The notes beneath the pieces are model-generated. The model was not told the origin of the DNA. It saw only the letters and a program-made list of their open reading frames with translations, and made no database searches. DNA of 20,232 nucleotides from JBJXHB01 sp046160725 (lineage in GTDB: Bacteria; Pseudomonadota; Gammaproteobacteria; Burkholderiales; Burkholderiaceae_C), in assembly GCA_046160725.1 (NCBI GenBank), contig JBJXHB010000543.1, positions 1 to 20,232 on the forward strand. The letters are read 5' to 3'. Of this stretch, positions 6,801 to 14,690 are shown one piece after another. How positions within the stretch are numbered: the first letter of the stretch is position 1; each line of letters begins with the position of its first letter. The translations under genes were made by a program, and so were the position numbers.

Positions 6801-8519
6801 TCACCGCACCTTCCAAGCCTGCGTCCTGCGATCCACCAACGCCGACAGCCCCATGAACAGCAGCGTGGCCACCAGGTTGGCCGCCGCGATCAGCACCGCC
6901 ATGGCGGCGGCCGCACCCATCTCGCCGGCCTCGTCCAGGTTCAGGATCGCGATCGACGCCACCTTGGTCTCCGGCGCATACAGGAACACCACCGCCGAGA
7001 TCGTCGTCATCGCGTTGATGAAGAAATAGCGGGCGATGTCCACCAGCGCCGGCGTGCAGATCGGCAGCGTCACCCGCCAGAACGTCTTGTAGAACGGCAC
7101 CTTCATCGACGCCGACACCGCCTCGAACTCCGGGTCCAGCGCCTTCAGCGCCGTCACCGCCGTCAGGTGCCCGGTGGTGTAGAAATGGACGATGGTGCAC
7201 ACCGTCAGCAGCGTCAGCGTCTTGTACAGCCCGTTCAGCGGGTTGTCGGGCGCATTGAAGAAAAAGATGTAGCCCAGGCCCAGCACCAGCCCCGGCACCG
7301 CCATCGGCATCATCGCCAGCAGCCGCACCAGCACCCGCAAGCCCCGCATGCCCTGCGTCTTTTCCAGCAGGTAGGCGCCGGCAAACACCAGCAGCGTGCC
7401 GGCCAGCGCCGTGCCGCCGGCCATCAGCAGGCTGTTGGTGAAGGCGTCGCCGACGTCGGCGTCGAACAGCCCCATCGCATAGTGGCGCAGGCTGGGGGTC
7501 AGGTTGTAGGGCCAGAAACTGGCAAAGGATGCGAACAGCGCCATGCCCAGCATGGCCAGGATCAGCCCGCACACCAGCGCGCAGTACAGCCCCATGAGCG
7601 CGTCGAACACCGGCGCGCGCTTCGGCGCATAGGGCACGGCCCGTGCGGTGAGCATCGCGGTCTGCCGGCGCCCGACCCACTGGTCCACCGCAAAGGTCAG
7701 CACCGCTGGGGCCAGCAGCAGCAGCGCCACCACCGCACCGCGGTGGAAGTCCTGCTGACCGATGACCAGCTTGAAGACGTCGGTGGCCAGCACGTTGAAA
7801 TTGCCGCCGATCACCTTGGGGATGCCGAAATCGGTGATCACCAGCGTGAAGGTCACCAGCGCCGCCGAGATCAGGCCGTAGAGCGCGCCCGGCAGTGTGA
7901 TGGTCATGAACTTGCGCACCGCGCTCGTGCCCATCGAGTCGGCGGCCTCGTACAGCCGCGCGTCGGCCGCGGCCAGCGCCGTCACCAGGATCATCAGCGC
8001 ATGCGGGAAGGTCGACAGACTCTCGGCGATGACGATGCCCACCGGGCCGTAGATCGAATCAAAGCCCAGCGCCTGCAGCAGCCCCTTGAGCGCGCCCTGG
8101 TTGCCGAACCAGTAGATCAGCGAGATCGCGGCCAGCAGCGACGGCGCCAGCAACGGCACCAGCGTGATGGTGCGGGCCAGCCCCTTGAAGCGCATGCAGC
8201 TGCGCGTCAGCGCATAGGCAAAGACGAATGCCGCCGGCACCGTGATGGCGGTCACCAGCACGCTGACCCAGACGCTGTTCCACAGCGACTGCAGCAGCGC
8301 CGGCGACTGCGCATAGGCGATGAAGTTGGCCAGGCCGACGAAGCGGTCCTGGTTGTCCTGCACCGACTTGACCAGGATCGCGGCCAACGGTGCTGCCAGA
8401 AAGGCCAGCAGGGCCAGCACCACCAACGCCAGGGCCAGGTGCGCGATGCGCTCGGTCCAGTGGATGCGGATGGCCAGCGCGCCGCCGCGCTGGATCGGCA
8501 CCTGCAGCGCCGGGTTCAA
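6801..8519 (-). CDS. AEP ABC transporter permease, two fused permease domains (PhnU2-type)
   Basis: 572-aa inner-membrane protein with two binding-protein-dependent transport permease domains in one chain, about a dozen hydrophobic segments. Each half has an EAA-type loop for the ATPase: YEAADSMGTSAVRKFMTITLP in the first and FEAVSASMKVPFYKTFWRVTLP in the second. Length and fusion match the putative 2-aminoethylphosphonate permease family PhnU2 (TIGR03262), now also called part of AepXVW-like systems. The start is TTG at 8519, overlapping the ATPase stop as TTGA, with GAGG five bases upstream; no in-frame ATG lies near. A GTG six codons in is the alternative. It forms a complete importer with the ATPase and binding protein encoded upstream. 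Confidence 0.93.
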   Translation of the reverse strand: MNPALQVPIQRGGALAIRIHWTERIAHLALALVVLALLAFLAAPLAAILVKSVQDNQDRFVGLANFIAYAQSPALLQSLWNSVWVSVLVTAITVPAAFVFAYALTRSCMRFKGLARTITLVPLLAPSLLAAISLIYWFGNQGALKGLLQALGFDSIYGPVGIVIAESLSTFPHALMILVTALAAADARLYEAADSMGTSAVRKFMTITLPGALYGLISAALVTFTLVITDFGIPKVIGGNFNVLATDVFKLVIGQQDFHRGAVVALLLLAPAVLTFAVDQWVGRRQTAMLTARAVPYAPKRAPVFDALMGLYCALVCGLILAMLGMALFASFASFWPYNLTPSLRHYAMGLFDADVGDAFTNSLLMAGGTALAGTLLVFAGAYLLEKTQGMRGLRVLVRLLAMMPMAVPGLVLGLGYIFFFNAPDNPLNGLYKTLTLLTVCTIVHFYTTGHLTAVTALKALDPEFEAVSASMKVPFYKTFWRVTLPICTPALVDIARYFFINAMTTISAVVFLYAPETKVASIAILNLDEAGEMGAAAAMAVLIAAANLVATLLFMGLSALVDRRTQAWKVR

Positions 8520-9619
8520 AACAGCCTCATGCGCTCCGGCACCAGCCGCAACGGCAGGCGGCTGCCCACCTCGAGCTGCGCCTCGGCCAGGTAGTTCAGC
8601 GACAGGTACACCGTCAGGCCGTGCTCACCCAGCGCGTCGGCACTGACGCGCACCAGGCAGAACGGCCCCATGAACTCGATGCGCTCGATGCGGGCCTCGA
8701 AGACGTTGGGGTCACCGGGCGGGATCGGCCGCGCCAGCACGTCCTCCGGACGCAGGTAGATGCGCACCTCGCGCCCTGCCGGCACGCCCTCCAGCCGGGC
8801 GGGCTCGCATTGGAACGCCTGTTGCCCCACGCGCAGCGTGCCGCCGGGCTCCACCCGTGCCGGCAGCGCATTGATGCGGCCGACGAAGTCGGCCACGAAC
8901 AGCGTGGCCGGCTCGCGGTAGACCTGCATCGCGGTGCCGACCTGCTCGATCGCGCCGTGGTTCATCACCACGATGCGGTCGGCGACGGCGAAGGCCTCCT
9001 CCTGGTCATGCGTGACCATGATGGTGGTCACGCCCAGCTGGCGCTGCAGGCTGCGGATCTCCTGGCGCAGCTTGACCCGCACGATCGCGTCCAGCGCCGA
9101 CAGCGGCTCGTCCAGCAGCAGCAGCGAAGGCGACGTGGCCAGCGCCCGCGCCAGCGCGATGCGCTGCTGCTGGCCGCCGGACATCTGGGCCGGGTACTTG
9201 TCCTCGCTGCCGGGCAACCCCACCAGCGCCAGCAGCTCGGCCACGCGGGCCTGTGCCTGGGCCTTGGGTACGCGGCGGTTGGCCAGGCCGTAGGCGATGT
9301 TGTCGGCGATGCTGAGGTTGGGGAACAGCGCGTAGGACTGGAAGACGATGCCGTAGTCGCGCCCGGCCGGCGGCAGCGTGGAGATGTCGCGCCCGCCCAG
9401 CACGATGCGCCCGGCGGTCTGCGCCTCCAGCCCGGCAATGATGCGCAGCAGCGTGGTCTTGCCGCAACCGGAGGGTCCCAGGAAGCAGACGAACTCGCCC
9501 CGCGCGATGCCCAGGTCGATGTCCTTCAGCGCCGTGAAGGCGCCGAAGTCCTTGCGGATGCCGTCGAGCCGCAGGTACTGCGGCGCATCGTCGGGCAACG
9601 CGCTACTTCCGGGGCTCAC
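8516..9619 (-). CDS. AEP ABC transporter ATP-binding protein (PhnT2-type)
   Basis: 367-aa ABC ATPase of the MalK/PotA-like group with a C-terminal TOBE region (about 235-367). It powers the fused permease encoded downstream. Walker A GPSGCGKTT (48-56), Q-loop Q94, signature MSGGQQQR (146-153), Walker B LLLLDEP (166-172) and the switch histidine in MVTHDQEEA are all intact. The start used is GTG at 9619, inside the end of the binding-protein gene (17-nt overlap). A TTG at 9598, preceded by GGAAG at good spacing, is an equally plausible start and would shorten the protein by seven residues. The neighbours, a PhnS2-type binding protein and PhnU2-type permease, point to 2-aminoethylphosphonate rather than iron or polyamines. 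Confidence 0.94.
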   Translation of the reverse strand: MSPGSSALPDDAPQYLRLDGIRKDFGAFTALKDIDLGIARGEFVCFLGPSGCGKTTLLRIIAGLEAQTAGRIVLGGRDISTLPPAGRDYGIVFQSYALFPNLSIADNIAYGLANRRVPKAQAQARVAELLALVGLPGSEDKYPAQMSGGQQQRIALARALATSPSLLLLDEPLSALDAIVRVKLRQEIRSLQRQLGVTTIMVTHDQEEAFAVADRIVVMNHGAIEQVGTAMQVYREPATLFVADFVGRINALPARVEPGGTLRVGQQAFQCEPARLEGVPAGREVRIYLRPEDVLARPIPPGDPNVFEARIERIEFMGPFCLVRVSADALGEHGLTVYLSLNYLAEAQLEVGSRLPLRLVPERMRLF

Positions 9620-10649
9620 TCTTGCTGTCGTACCGCTTGGTCCACTCGGCGAGGATGCGCTCGCGGTTCTCGGCCGCCCAGCCGAAGTCCACGTTCACCA
9701 GACGGGCCTCATAGTCCTTGGGCACGTTGGCCAGCGGCGCGGCCACGCCGGGCTGGGCGGTGATCGCGAAGTTCTTGCCGTACAACAGCATCGCGTCCTT
9801 GCTCGACGCCCAGTCGGCCAGCTTCCTGGCGGCGTCCAGCTTCTTGGTGCCCTTGTGGATGGCAAAGGCCTCCAGGTCCCAGCCCAGGCCCTCTTTCGGG
9901 AACACCAGGTCGATCGGCGCGCCCTTGGCCTTGTTGGTGTTGGCGCGGTATTCAAAGCTGATGCCGACCACGAACTCGCCGCTGGAGGCCATGTTGCAGG
10001 GCTTGGAGCCAGAGTGCGTGTACTGCGCGATGTTCTGGTGCAGCGCGTCCATGTACTTCCAGCCGCCGCCCTTGCCGTTGTCGTCGCCAAACAGCGTCAG
10101 CCAGGCCGTGACGTCGAAGTAGCCGGTGCCCGACGATGCCGGGTTGGGCATCACCACCTGGCCCTTGTACTCGGGCTTGGTCAGGTCCTTCCAGGTCTCG
10201 GGCTTGGGGATATTGCGCTTCTTGGCCTCGACGGTGTTGAAGCACACCGTGGCGCCCCAGACATCCATGCCGAACCAGGCCGGGGGATTCTTCTTGTCCC
10301 GGTACTTGCTCATGATGGCGTCCAGATTCAGCGGACGGTACGGCTCCAGCATGCCGTTTCGGTCGAGCAGCGCCAGGCTGGAGGCGGCCACGCCCATCAC
10401 CGCGTCGGCCTGGGGGTTGGACTTCTCGGCCAGCAGCTTGGCGGTGATCACGCCGGTGGAGTCGCGCACCCACTTGATCTCGATGTTGGGCTCCACCTTG
10501 TTGAAGCCCTCCTGGTAGGCCTTCAGCTGGTCGGTCTCCAGCGCCGTGTAGACCAGCAGCTGGGTCTTCTGCGCGGCGGCGGCGCCGGCGGCCAGCGCCA
10601 GGGCGGCGGCCAGCCAGGTGCGGCGGTGGAAGGACAGGGACAAGGACAT
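9603..10649 (-). CDS. Periplasmic 2-aminoethylphosphonate-binding protein (PhnS2/AepX-type)
   Basis: 348-aa extracellular solute-binding protein of the Fe(III)/spermidine-like fold (family 1), expected to capture AEP in the periplasm. A Sec signal peptide is clear: HRR, a hydrophobic Ala/Leu stretch, and a probable cut after AAA at residue 26 before QKTQ. The mature start LLVYTALETDQL and the segments PASSGTGYFDVTAW and GISFEYRANTNKAKG are typical of the putative AEP-binding group. ATG at 10649 is chosen because GGAG lies six bases upstream; a TTG four codons earlier has no support. It is the first gene of the minus-strand operon and its end overlaps the ATPase gene. Iron-binding FbpA-like proteins share the fold, but phnW downstream favours AEP. 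Confidence 0.92.
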   Translation of the reverse strand: MSLSLSFHRRTWLAAALALAAGAAAAQKTQLLVYTALETDQLKAYQEGFNKVEPNIEIKWVRDSTGVITAKLLAEKSNPQADAVMGVAASSLALLDRNGMLEPYRPLNLDAIMSKYRDKKNPPAWFGMDVWGATVCFNTVEAKKRNIPKPETWKDLTKPEYKGQVVMPNPASSGTGYFDVTAWLTLFGDDNGKGGGWKYMDALHQNIAQYTHSGSKPCNMASSGEFVVGISFEYRANTNKAKGAPIDLVFPKEGLGWDLEAFAIHKGTKKLDAARKLADWASSKDAMLLYGKNFAITAQPGVAAPLANVPKDYEARLVNVDFGWAAENRERILAEWTKRYDSKSEPRK

Positions 10650-10675
10650 GGAGGTCTCCAAAGGTGCGGGCCATG

Positions 10676-10694
10676 CCGGCCGAGGTGCGGCCGG
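10676..10694 (-). other. Leader stem-loop upstream of the AEP-binding-protein gene
   Basis: CCGGCCG (10676-10682) and CGGCCGG (10688-10694) form a 7-bp perfect stem with a five-base loop, 27 nt upstream of the binding-protein ATG. It would sit in the 5' leader of the minus-strand transcript. Such short GC stems occur by chance in this GC-rich DNA, so a role in mRNA stability is only a possibility. Confidence 0.3.
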
Positions 10695-10738
10695 GCGAGG
10701 GGGTCAGGTTAAGCCCGCCATGGTGCGGTGCCAATCAT

Positions 10739-10762
10739 GACAACCCGATGTCGCCGGTTGTC
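10739..10762. promoter_or_regulatory. Inverted repeat in the divergent promoter region
   Basis: GACAACC (10739-10745) and GGTTGTC (10756-10762) are perfect inverted 7-mers ten bases apart. ATCA (10734-10737) and TGAT (10765-10768) extend the symmetry imperfectly. It lies between the GntR-type operator and the AEP-transporter genes, so it may be a second regulator's site or a leader hairpin of the minus-strand transcript. It does not match the 22-bp operator consensus apart from the GACAA core, and it is not an obvious Pho box. Confidence 0.35.
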
Positions 10763-10814
10763 GGTGATGGGTCGGGACTCTAGGGACCGCCGACGCCGCC
10801 TGTCAATCGTACTT

Positions 10815-10836
10815 TGCCTATTGTTGACAATCTGCA
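10815..10836. promoter_or_regulatory. Candidate GntR operator, divergent region (site 1)
   Basis: The site reads TGCC, two bases, TTGT, two bases, ACAA, two bases, TGCA. The central TTGT-N2-ACAA is a typical FadR-subfamily GntR half-site pair. The same layout recurs at 14663-14684 just ahead of the GntR gene, and the two share the 11-mer GACAATCTGCA exactly. It sits between the AEP-import operon (minus) and the Na/Pi-transporter gene (plus), overlapping a TTGACA box, so the regulator probably controls both directions. Binding is inferred. Confidence 0.65.
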
Positions 10837-10851
10837 TCATGCCGGTATCCA
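10824..10851 (+). promoter_or_regulatory. Possible sigma-70 promoter for the plus-strand genes
   Basis: TTGACA (10824-10829) is a perfect -35 box; TATCCA (10846-10851) is a weak -10 at 16-base spacing. It would transcribe the Na/Pi-transporter gene starting at 10924. The -35 box is inside the candidate GntR operator, so bound regulator would block it. On the opposite strand TACGAT (10811-10806) is a possible -10 for the AEP-import operon, but no good -35 accompanies it. Confidence 0.4.
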
Positions 10852-10923
10852 ATCCGGCCCCGGCAGGACCCGGCCCGCTCGGCCGGCTGCGGCCGTCATG
10901 CCGCCCGCCGCCCAGCCCCTTCG

Positions 10924-12594
10924 ATGATCCATCTGCTGAACCTGTTTGCCGCGATCGCCCTACTGGTGTGGGGTACGCAGATCGTGCGCACCGGGATCCT
11001 GCGCGTGGCCGGCGAGCGGCTGCGCGGCGTGCTGGAGCGCGGCATGGCCACCCGCGGCCGTGCCATGGCTGCCGGGCTGGCGGTGACATCGCTGGTGCAG
11101 AGCAGCACCGCGACCTGCCTGATCGTCACCTCCTTCCTCGGTCGCTCACTGGTGCCGCTGGCCGCGGCGCTGGCCGTGATGCTGGGTGCGGACATCGGCA
11201 CCAGCTTGATGGCAGTGGTGTTCTCGTTCGACCTGTCGTGGCTGTCGCCACTGCTGATCTTCAGTGGGGTGGTGGTCTTCATCACCCGCGAGAAGACCAC
11301 CGCCGGCCGCATCGGCCGGGTGCTGATCGGCCTGGGCCTGATCCTGATGTCGCTGCAGCTGATCTCGGCGCAGGCGCGCACGCTGACCGAGTCGGCGGCG
11401 GTGCGCTCATTGCTGACGGCGTTGCCCAACGAGGTGCTGCTGGACATCGTGGTCGGCGCGGCCCTGACCGTGGCCGCCTATTCCAGCCTGGCCATCGTGC
11501 TGCTGACGGCCACGCTGGCCAGCAGCGGCATCATCCCGCTGTCGGTGGCGCTCGGGCTGGTGTTGGGTGCCAACCTGGGCAGCGGCCTGCTGGCGACGCT
11601 GGCCACGGCCAGCGCACCGGTGGCGGAGCGCCGACTGCCGCTGGGCAACCTGGTCTTCAAGGCCGCCGGCTGTCTGCTGGCGGCGCCGCTGCTGCCCTAT
11701 GCCCAGCAGGGCCTGCAGGCGCTGGGCGGGCCGGTGCACCAGCAGGTGGTGCTCGGGCACCTGGGCTTCAATCTGGTGCTGGGCCTGGTGTTCATCGGCC
11801 TCACCGGCCGCATGGCGCGGGCGCTGCAGCGCTGGTGGGTGGAGCCTTCGGCCGCGTTGGCGGCGCGGCGCAACAGCCACCTGGACATCTCGGCGCTGGC
11901 CACGCCGTCGCTGGCCATCTCCTGCGCGGCCCGCGAGGCCCTGCACCAGGCCGACGTCGTGGAGTCGATGCTGCGTGGCGTGCTGCCGGTGCTGCGCGAC
12001 AACGACCTGGCCCTGGCCGAGCGGCTGCGCCAGATGGACGACCAGGTCGACGAGCTGTACACCGCGATCAAGCTCTACCTGACGCAGGTCTCGCGCGAGG
12101 CGCTGTCCGAGCGCGAGGGCCGGCGCTGGGCCGACGTGATGAGCTTCACCATCAACATGGAGCAGATCGGCGACATCATCGAGCGCGTGCTGCAGGACGT
12201 GGAGGACAAGAAGATCCGCAAGAACCGCCGCTTCAGCGACGCCGGCATGGGCGAGATCGTCCACCTGCATGAGCGCCTGCTGGCCAACCTGCGCCTGGGC
12301 ATGAGCGTGTTCCTGGACGGCCATGTGCGCGATGCGCGCCGGCTGCTGGAGGAGAAGGCGCGTTTCCGCGACCTGCAGCACGAGTACGCAGCGACGCACA
12401 TCACGCGGCTGCAGGACAACACTGTGCCCAGCATCGAGACCAGCTCGCTGCACCTGGACCTGATCAGCGACCTCAAGCGCATCAACTCCCATATCTGCTC
12501 CATCGCCTACCCGATCCTGGAGTCCGCGGGCGCGCTGGCCAGCACGCGGCTGCGGCCGTCGCAGTTGGGCGCGCTGGACGAGGCCGGCGAGTGA
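10924..12594 (+). CDS. Na/Pi-cotransporter family protein with C-terminal PhoU-like domain
   Basis: 556-aa membrane protein of the NptA/YjbB type. The first ~310 residues hold two inverted transport repeats; residues ~335-545 are a helical PhoU-like domain. The first repeat has the family motif VQSSTAT (58-64); in the second repeat the aligned segment reads AYSSLAI (185-191), so the Gln is replaced by Tyr. YjbB of E. coli promotes phosphate export, and AEP breakdown releases excess phosphate, so an overflow role is an attractive inference; uptake is the alternative. The ATG at 10924 has no clear Shine-Dalgarno. It is the first plus-strand gene and its promoter region carries operator site 1. 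The EamA-type gene follows by 19 nt. Confidence 0.9.
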   Translation: MIHLLNLFAAIALLVWGTQIVRTGILRVAGERLRGVLERGMATRGRAMAAGLAVTSLVQSSTATCLIVTSFLGRSLVPLAAALAVMLGADIGTSLMAVVFSFDLSWLSPLLIFSGVVVFITREKTTAGRIGRVLIGLGLILMSLQLISAQARTLTESAAVRSLLTALPNEVLLDIVVGAALTVAAYSSLAIVLLTATLASSGIIPLSVALGLVLGANLGSGLLATLATASAPVAERRLPLGNLVFKAAGCLLAAPLLPYAQQGLQALGGPVHQQVVLGHLGFNLVLGLVFIGLTGRMARALQRWWVEPSAALAARRNSHLDISALATPSLAISCAAREALHQADVVESMLRGVLPVLRDNDLALAERLRQMDDQVDELYTAIKLYLTQVSREALSEREGRRWADVMSFTINMEQIGDIIERVLQDVEDKKIRKNRRFSDAGMGEIVHLHERLLANLRLGMSVFLDGHVRDARRLLEEKARFRDLQHEYAATHITRLQDNTVPSIETSSLHLDLISDLKRINSHICSIAYPILESAGALASTRLRPSQLGALDEAGE

Positions 12595-12613
12595 CGCGCC
12601 GGCCAACGCTGCC

Positions 12614-13486
12614 ATGGCGCTGACCTGGGGCCTGGTCGCTGCGGTGCTGGGCGGCGCCTTGCTGCACGCGCTGTGGAACACCCTGGTCAAGAGCAGCGGC
12701 GACAAGGAGCTGGACACCGCCTTGGTGCACCTGCTGGGTGCCGTGGTGGCGCTGCCGATGCTGGCCTGGACCGGGCTGCCGCCGACCCAGGCCTGGCCCT
12801 ACATCGCGGCGTCGCTGACGGTGCATGTCGCCTACTACATCACCCTCGCCGGCGCCTACCGGCACGGTGACCTGTCGCTGACCTATCCCATCATGCGCGG
12901 CACCGCGCCACTGCTGGTCAGCCTGGGCAGCGGCCTGGTGCTGGGCGAGGCGCTGTCGGCCCAGGCCTGGTTCGGTGTGCTCGCCATCACGGCCGGCGTC
13001 GCCCTGGTCGGCCTGTCCCATGCCGGCCGGCTGCTGCGCCACCGCGCGGCCATCGGCTATGCGCTGGCCAATGCGGTGGTGATCGCCACCTACACCTTCA
13101 TCGACGGCCAGGGAGTGCGTGTGACCGTGGCGGCCGGCCATGTCGTCATGTCCTATGTCGTGATCCTGTTCGTGCTGGACGGCATCCCCTATCCGGCCCT
13201 GGTCTGGCTGCGGCGCGGCCCGGCGCAGCGCCAGGCCATGCTGGCCTATGCCCGCCAGCGCGGCCTGCTGGCGGCCTGCGGTGGCCTGGCTTCGCTGGGC
13301 TCTTATGCCGTGGCGCTGTGGGCCATGACGCGGGCGCCGGTGGCGGTGGTGGCGGCGCTGCGCGAGTCGTCGGTGTTGTTTGCGACCGCGCTGTCGGTCT
13401 GGGTGCTGAAGGAGCGTTTCGGCCCGCAGCGCCTGGCCGGGGCGCTGGTGATCGTCGCCGGCGTCGTCACCCTGCGCTTTGCCTGA
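12614..13486 (+). CDS. EamA/DMT-type membrane protein, phosphonate-utilisation associated
   Basis: 290-aa protein with about ten hydrophobic segments arranged as two EamA (DUF6) repeats, a drug/metabolite-transporter fold in the inner membrane. The second repeat ends with VLFATALSVWVLKERFG, the usual EamA C-terminal helix pattern. A DMT subgroup is repeatedly found in phosphonate operons (TIGR03340, phn_DUF6), and the length and context agree. The substrate is unknown; export or import of a phosphonate intermediate such as phosphonoacetate is possible. It is 19 nt downstream of the Na/Pi-type gene and 67 nt upstream of the dehydrogenase gene, so likely co-transcribed. No obvious Shine-Dalgarno precedes the ATG. 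Confidence 0.87.
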   Translation: MALTWGLVAAVLGGALLHALWNTLVKSSGDKELDTALVHLLGAVVALPMLAWTGLPPTQAWPYIAASLTVHVAYYITLAGAYRHGDLSLTYPIMRGTAPLLVSLGSGLVLGEALSAQAWFGVLAITAGVALVGLSHAGRLLRHRAAIGYALANAVVIATYTFIDGQGVRVTVAAGHVVMSYVVILFVLDGIPYPALVWLRRGPAQRQAMLAYARQRGLLAACGGLASLGSYAVALWAMTRAPVAVVAALRESSVLFATALSVWVLKERFGPQRLAGALVIVAGVVTLRFA

Positions 13487-13512
13487 TGCCGGCTGCCGCA
13501 CCTGCGTTTGCT

Positions 13513-13542
13513 CCCGCACCCGCACCCGCACCCGCACCCGTA
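13513..13542 (+). repeat. Hexanucleotide tandem repeat (CCCGCA)
   Basis: Four perfect CCCGCA units followed by CCCGTA, ending immediately at the AAGGA ribosome-binding site of the D-2-hydroxyacid dehydrogenase gene. Read in frame it would encode Thr-Arg repeats, which is why a longer ORF reaches back to 13479; that extension is not likely translated. Copy number could vary by slippage and alter leader length without changing a reading frame. Confidence 0.75.
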
Positions 13543-13553
13543 AGGACCGTGCC

Positions 13554-14645
13554 ATGACCGACACCAGCGCATTGCCCACCTCGCTGCCGCCGCGCCCGGC
13601 CGGCCTGCCCGCGCGCTTTACCGTGGTGCGCACCGACGCCGAGCTGCGCATGCCGCGCACGGATGCGGTGCTGCGCGCCTGGGGCGGCACGGTGCAGGTG
13701 CTGCCCGATGGCACACCAGAGGACGCGCTGTTGCAGGCCGTGGCCGACGCCGACCTGCTGCTGATGTGCTATGCCCGCATCAGCGCACGCGTCATCAACG
13801 CCGCGCCGCGGCTGCGGGCCATCATCAAGTACGGCGTCGGCATCGACGCCATCGACACCGACGCCGCGCGTGCGCGCGGGCTGGCGGTGGTCAACGTGCC
13901 GACCTATGCCGAGGAAACGGTGGCCGAGGGCGCGTTTGCGCTGCTGATGGCCCTGTACAAGCGGCTCAAGCCGGTGCAGCACGCCATGGCCCGTGACGGC
14001 TGGGTCTGGCCCGAGCCACGCTGGCTGGGCCAGGACCTGTCCGGCCGCACGCTCGGGCTGGTGGGGCTGGGGCGCATCGGCCGCTCGATGGCGCGCATGG
14101 CCGGCGCCTTCCGCATGCGGGTGCTGGCGCACGACCCGCACCTGCCCGCTGCGGCCTGGCCGTTGGCCGGTATCGAGCGCTGCGCCGGCCTGGACGACCT
14201 GCTGGAGCAGGCCGACGCGGTGTCCATCCACTGCGTGCTGAATGCCCAGACCCGGCACCTGATCGGCGCGCCGCAACTGGCGCGCATGAAACCCGGCGCG
14301 GTGCTGGTCAACGTGTCGCGCGGCGAGATCGTCGACGAGGCCGCCCTGGCGGCGGCGCTGCAGCGGGGTGGGTTAGGCGGGGCCGCACTGGATGTCTATG
14401 GCCAGGAGCCGCTGGCCCTGGTCGGCCATCCGCTGTCCGCACTCTTCGCCATGGACAACGTCATCCTGTCGCCGCACCTGACCTTCTATACCGAGCAGGC
14501 GATGCAGCGACTGGAGGACGACACGTTGGCGCGCTGCGTCGAGGCGCTGCGCGGCGAGCCGCTGACGGTGCGCTCGCGCGACCCGCGCCTGCGCGCCCAG
14601 ACCCGGGGCGTGCGCTTTGTCGATGACGACGCGATGCCGGGTTGA
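13554..14645 (+). CDS. D-isomer-specific 2-hydroxyacid dehydrogenase (NAD-dependent)
   Basis: 363-aa cytoplasmic dehydrogenase that reduces a 2-oxoacid to a D-2-hydroxyacid or the reverse. The Rossmann motif GLGRIG (171-176) with D194 downstream indicates NAD preference. The catalytic Arg-Glu-His set is R256 (NVSRGEIVDE), E285 (YGQEPL) and H308 (LSPHLT). The start ATG at 13554 is supported by TAAGGA seven bases upstream. It ends 45 nt before the GntR gene; that gap holds operator site 2. The substrate is unknown. In a phosphonate island, phosphonopyruvate/phosphonolactate or another C3 phosphonate is conceivable. Phosphite dehydrogenase PtxD belongs to the same superfamily, but the NAD-domain and C-terminal segments here look more like the CtBP-like group. 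Confidence 0.9.
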   Translation: MTDTSALPTSLPPRPAGLPARFTVVRTDAELRMPRTDAVLRAWGGTVQVLPDGTPEDALLQAVADADLLLMCYARISARVINAAPRLRAIIKYGVGIDAIDTDAARARGLAVVNVPTYAEETVAEGAFALLMALYKRLKPVQHAMARDGWVWPEPRWLGQDLSGRTLGLVGLGRIGRSMARMAGAFRMRVLAHDPHLPAAAWPLAGIERCAGLDDLLEQADAVSIHCVLNAQTRHLIGAPQLARMKPGAVLVNVSRGEIVDEAALAAALQRGGLGGAALDVYGQEPLALVGHPLSALFAMDNVILSPHLTFYTEQAMQRLEDDTLARCVEALRGEPLTVRSRDPRLRAQTRGVRFVDDDAMPG

Positions 14646-14662
14646 CCCTAGGCCTACGATTT

Positions 14663-14684
14663 TGCACTTTGTAGACAATCTGCA
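14663..14684. promoter_or_regulatory. Candidate GntR operator upstream of the regulator gene (site 2)
   Basis: The site reads TGCA, two bases, TTGT, two bases, ACAA, two bases, TGCA: a near-complete 22-bp palindrome (16 of 22 positions symmetric). It ends six bases before the GntR ATG, the usual position for autoregulation. Site 1 at 10815-10836 has the same architecture. TACGAT at 14655-14660 could be the -10 box, without a good -35. Confidence 0.65.
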
Positions 14685-14690
14685 CTTGCC

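Noticed and set aside
13554..14645. Phosphite dehydrogenase PtxD
   Set aside because: Same superfamily, but the region before the NAD domain and the C-terminus do not resemble PtxD as I know it; kept as an unspecified 2-hydroxyacid dehydrogenase.
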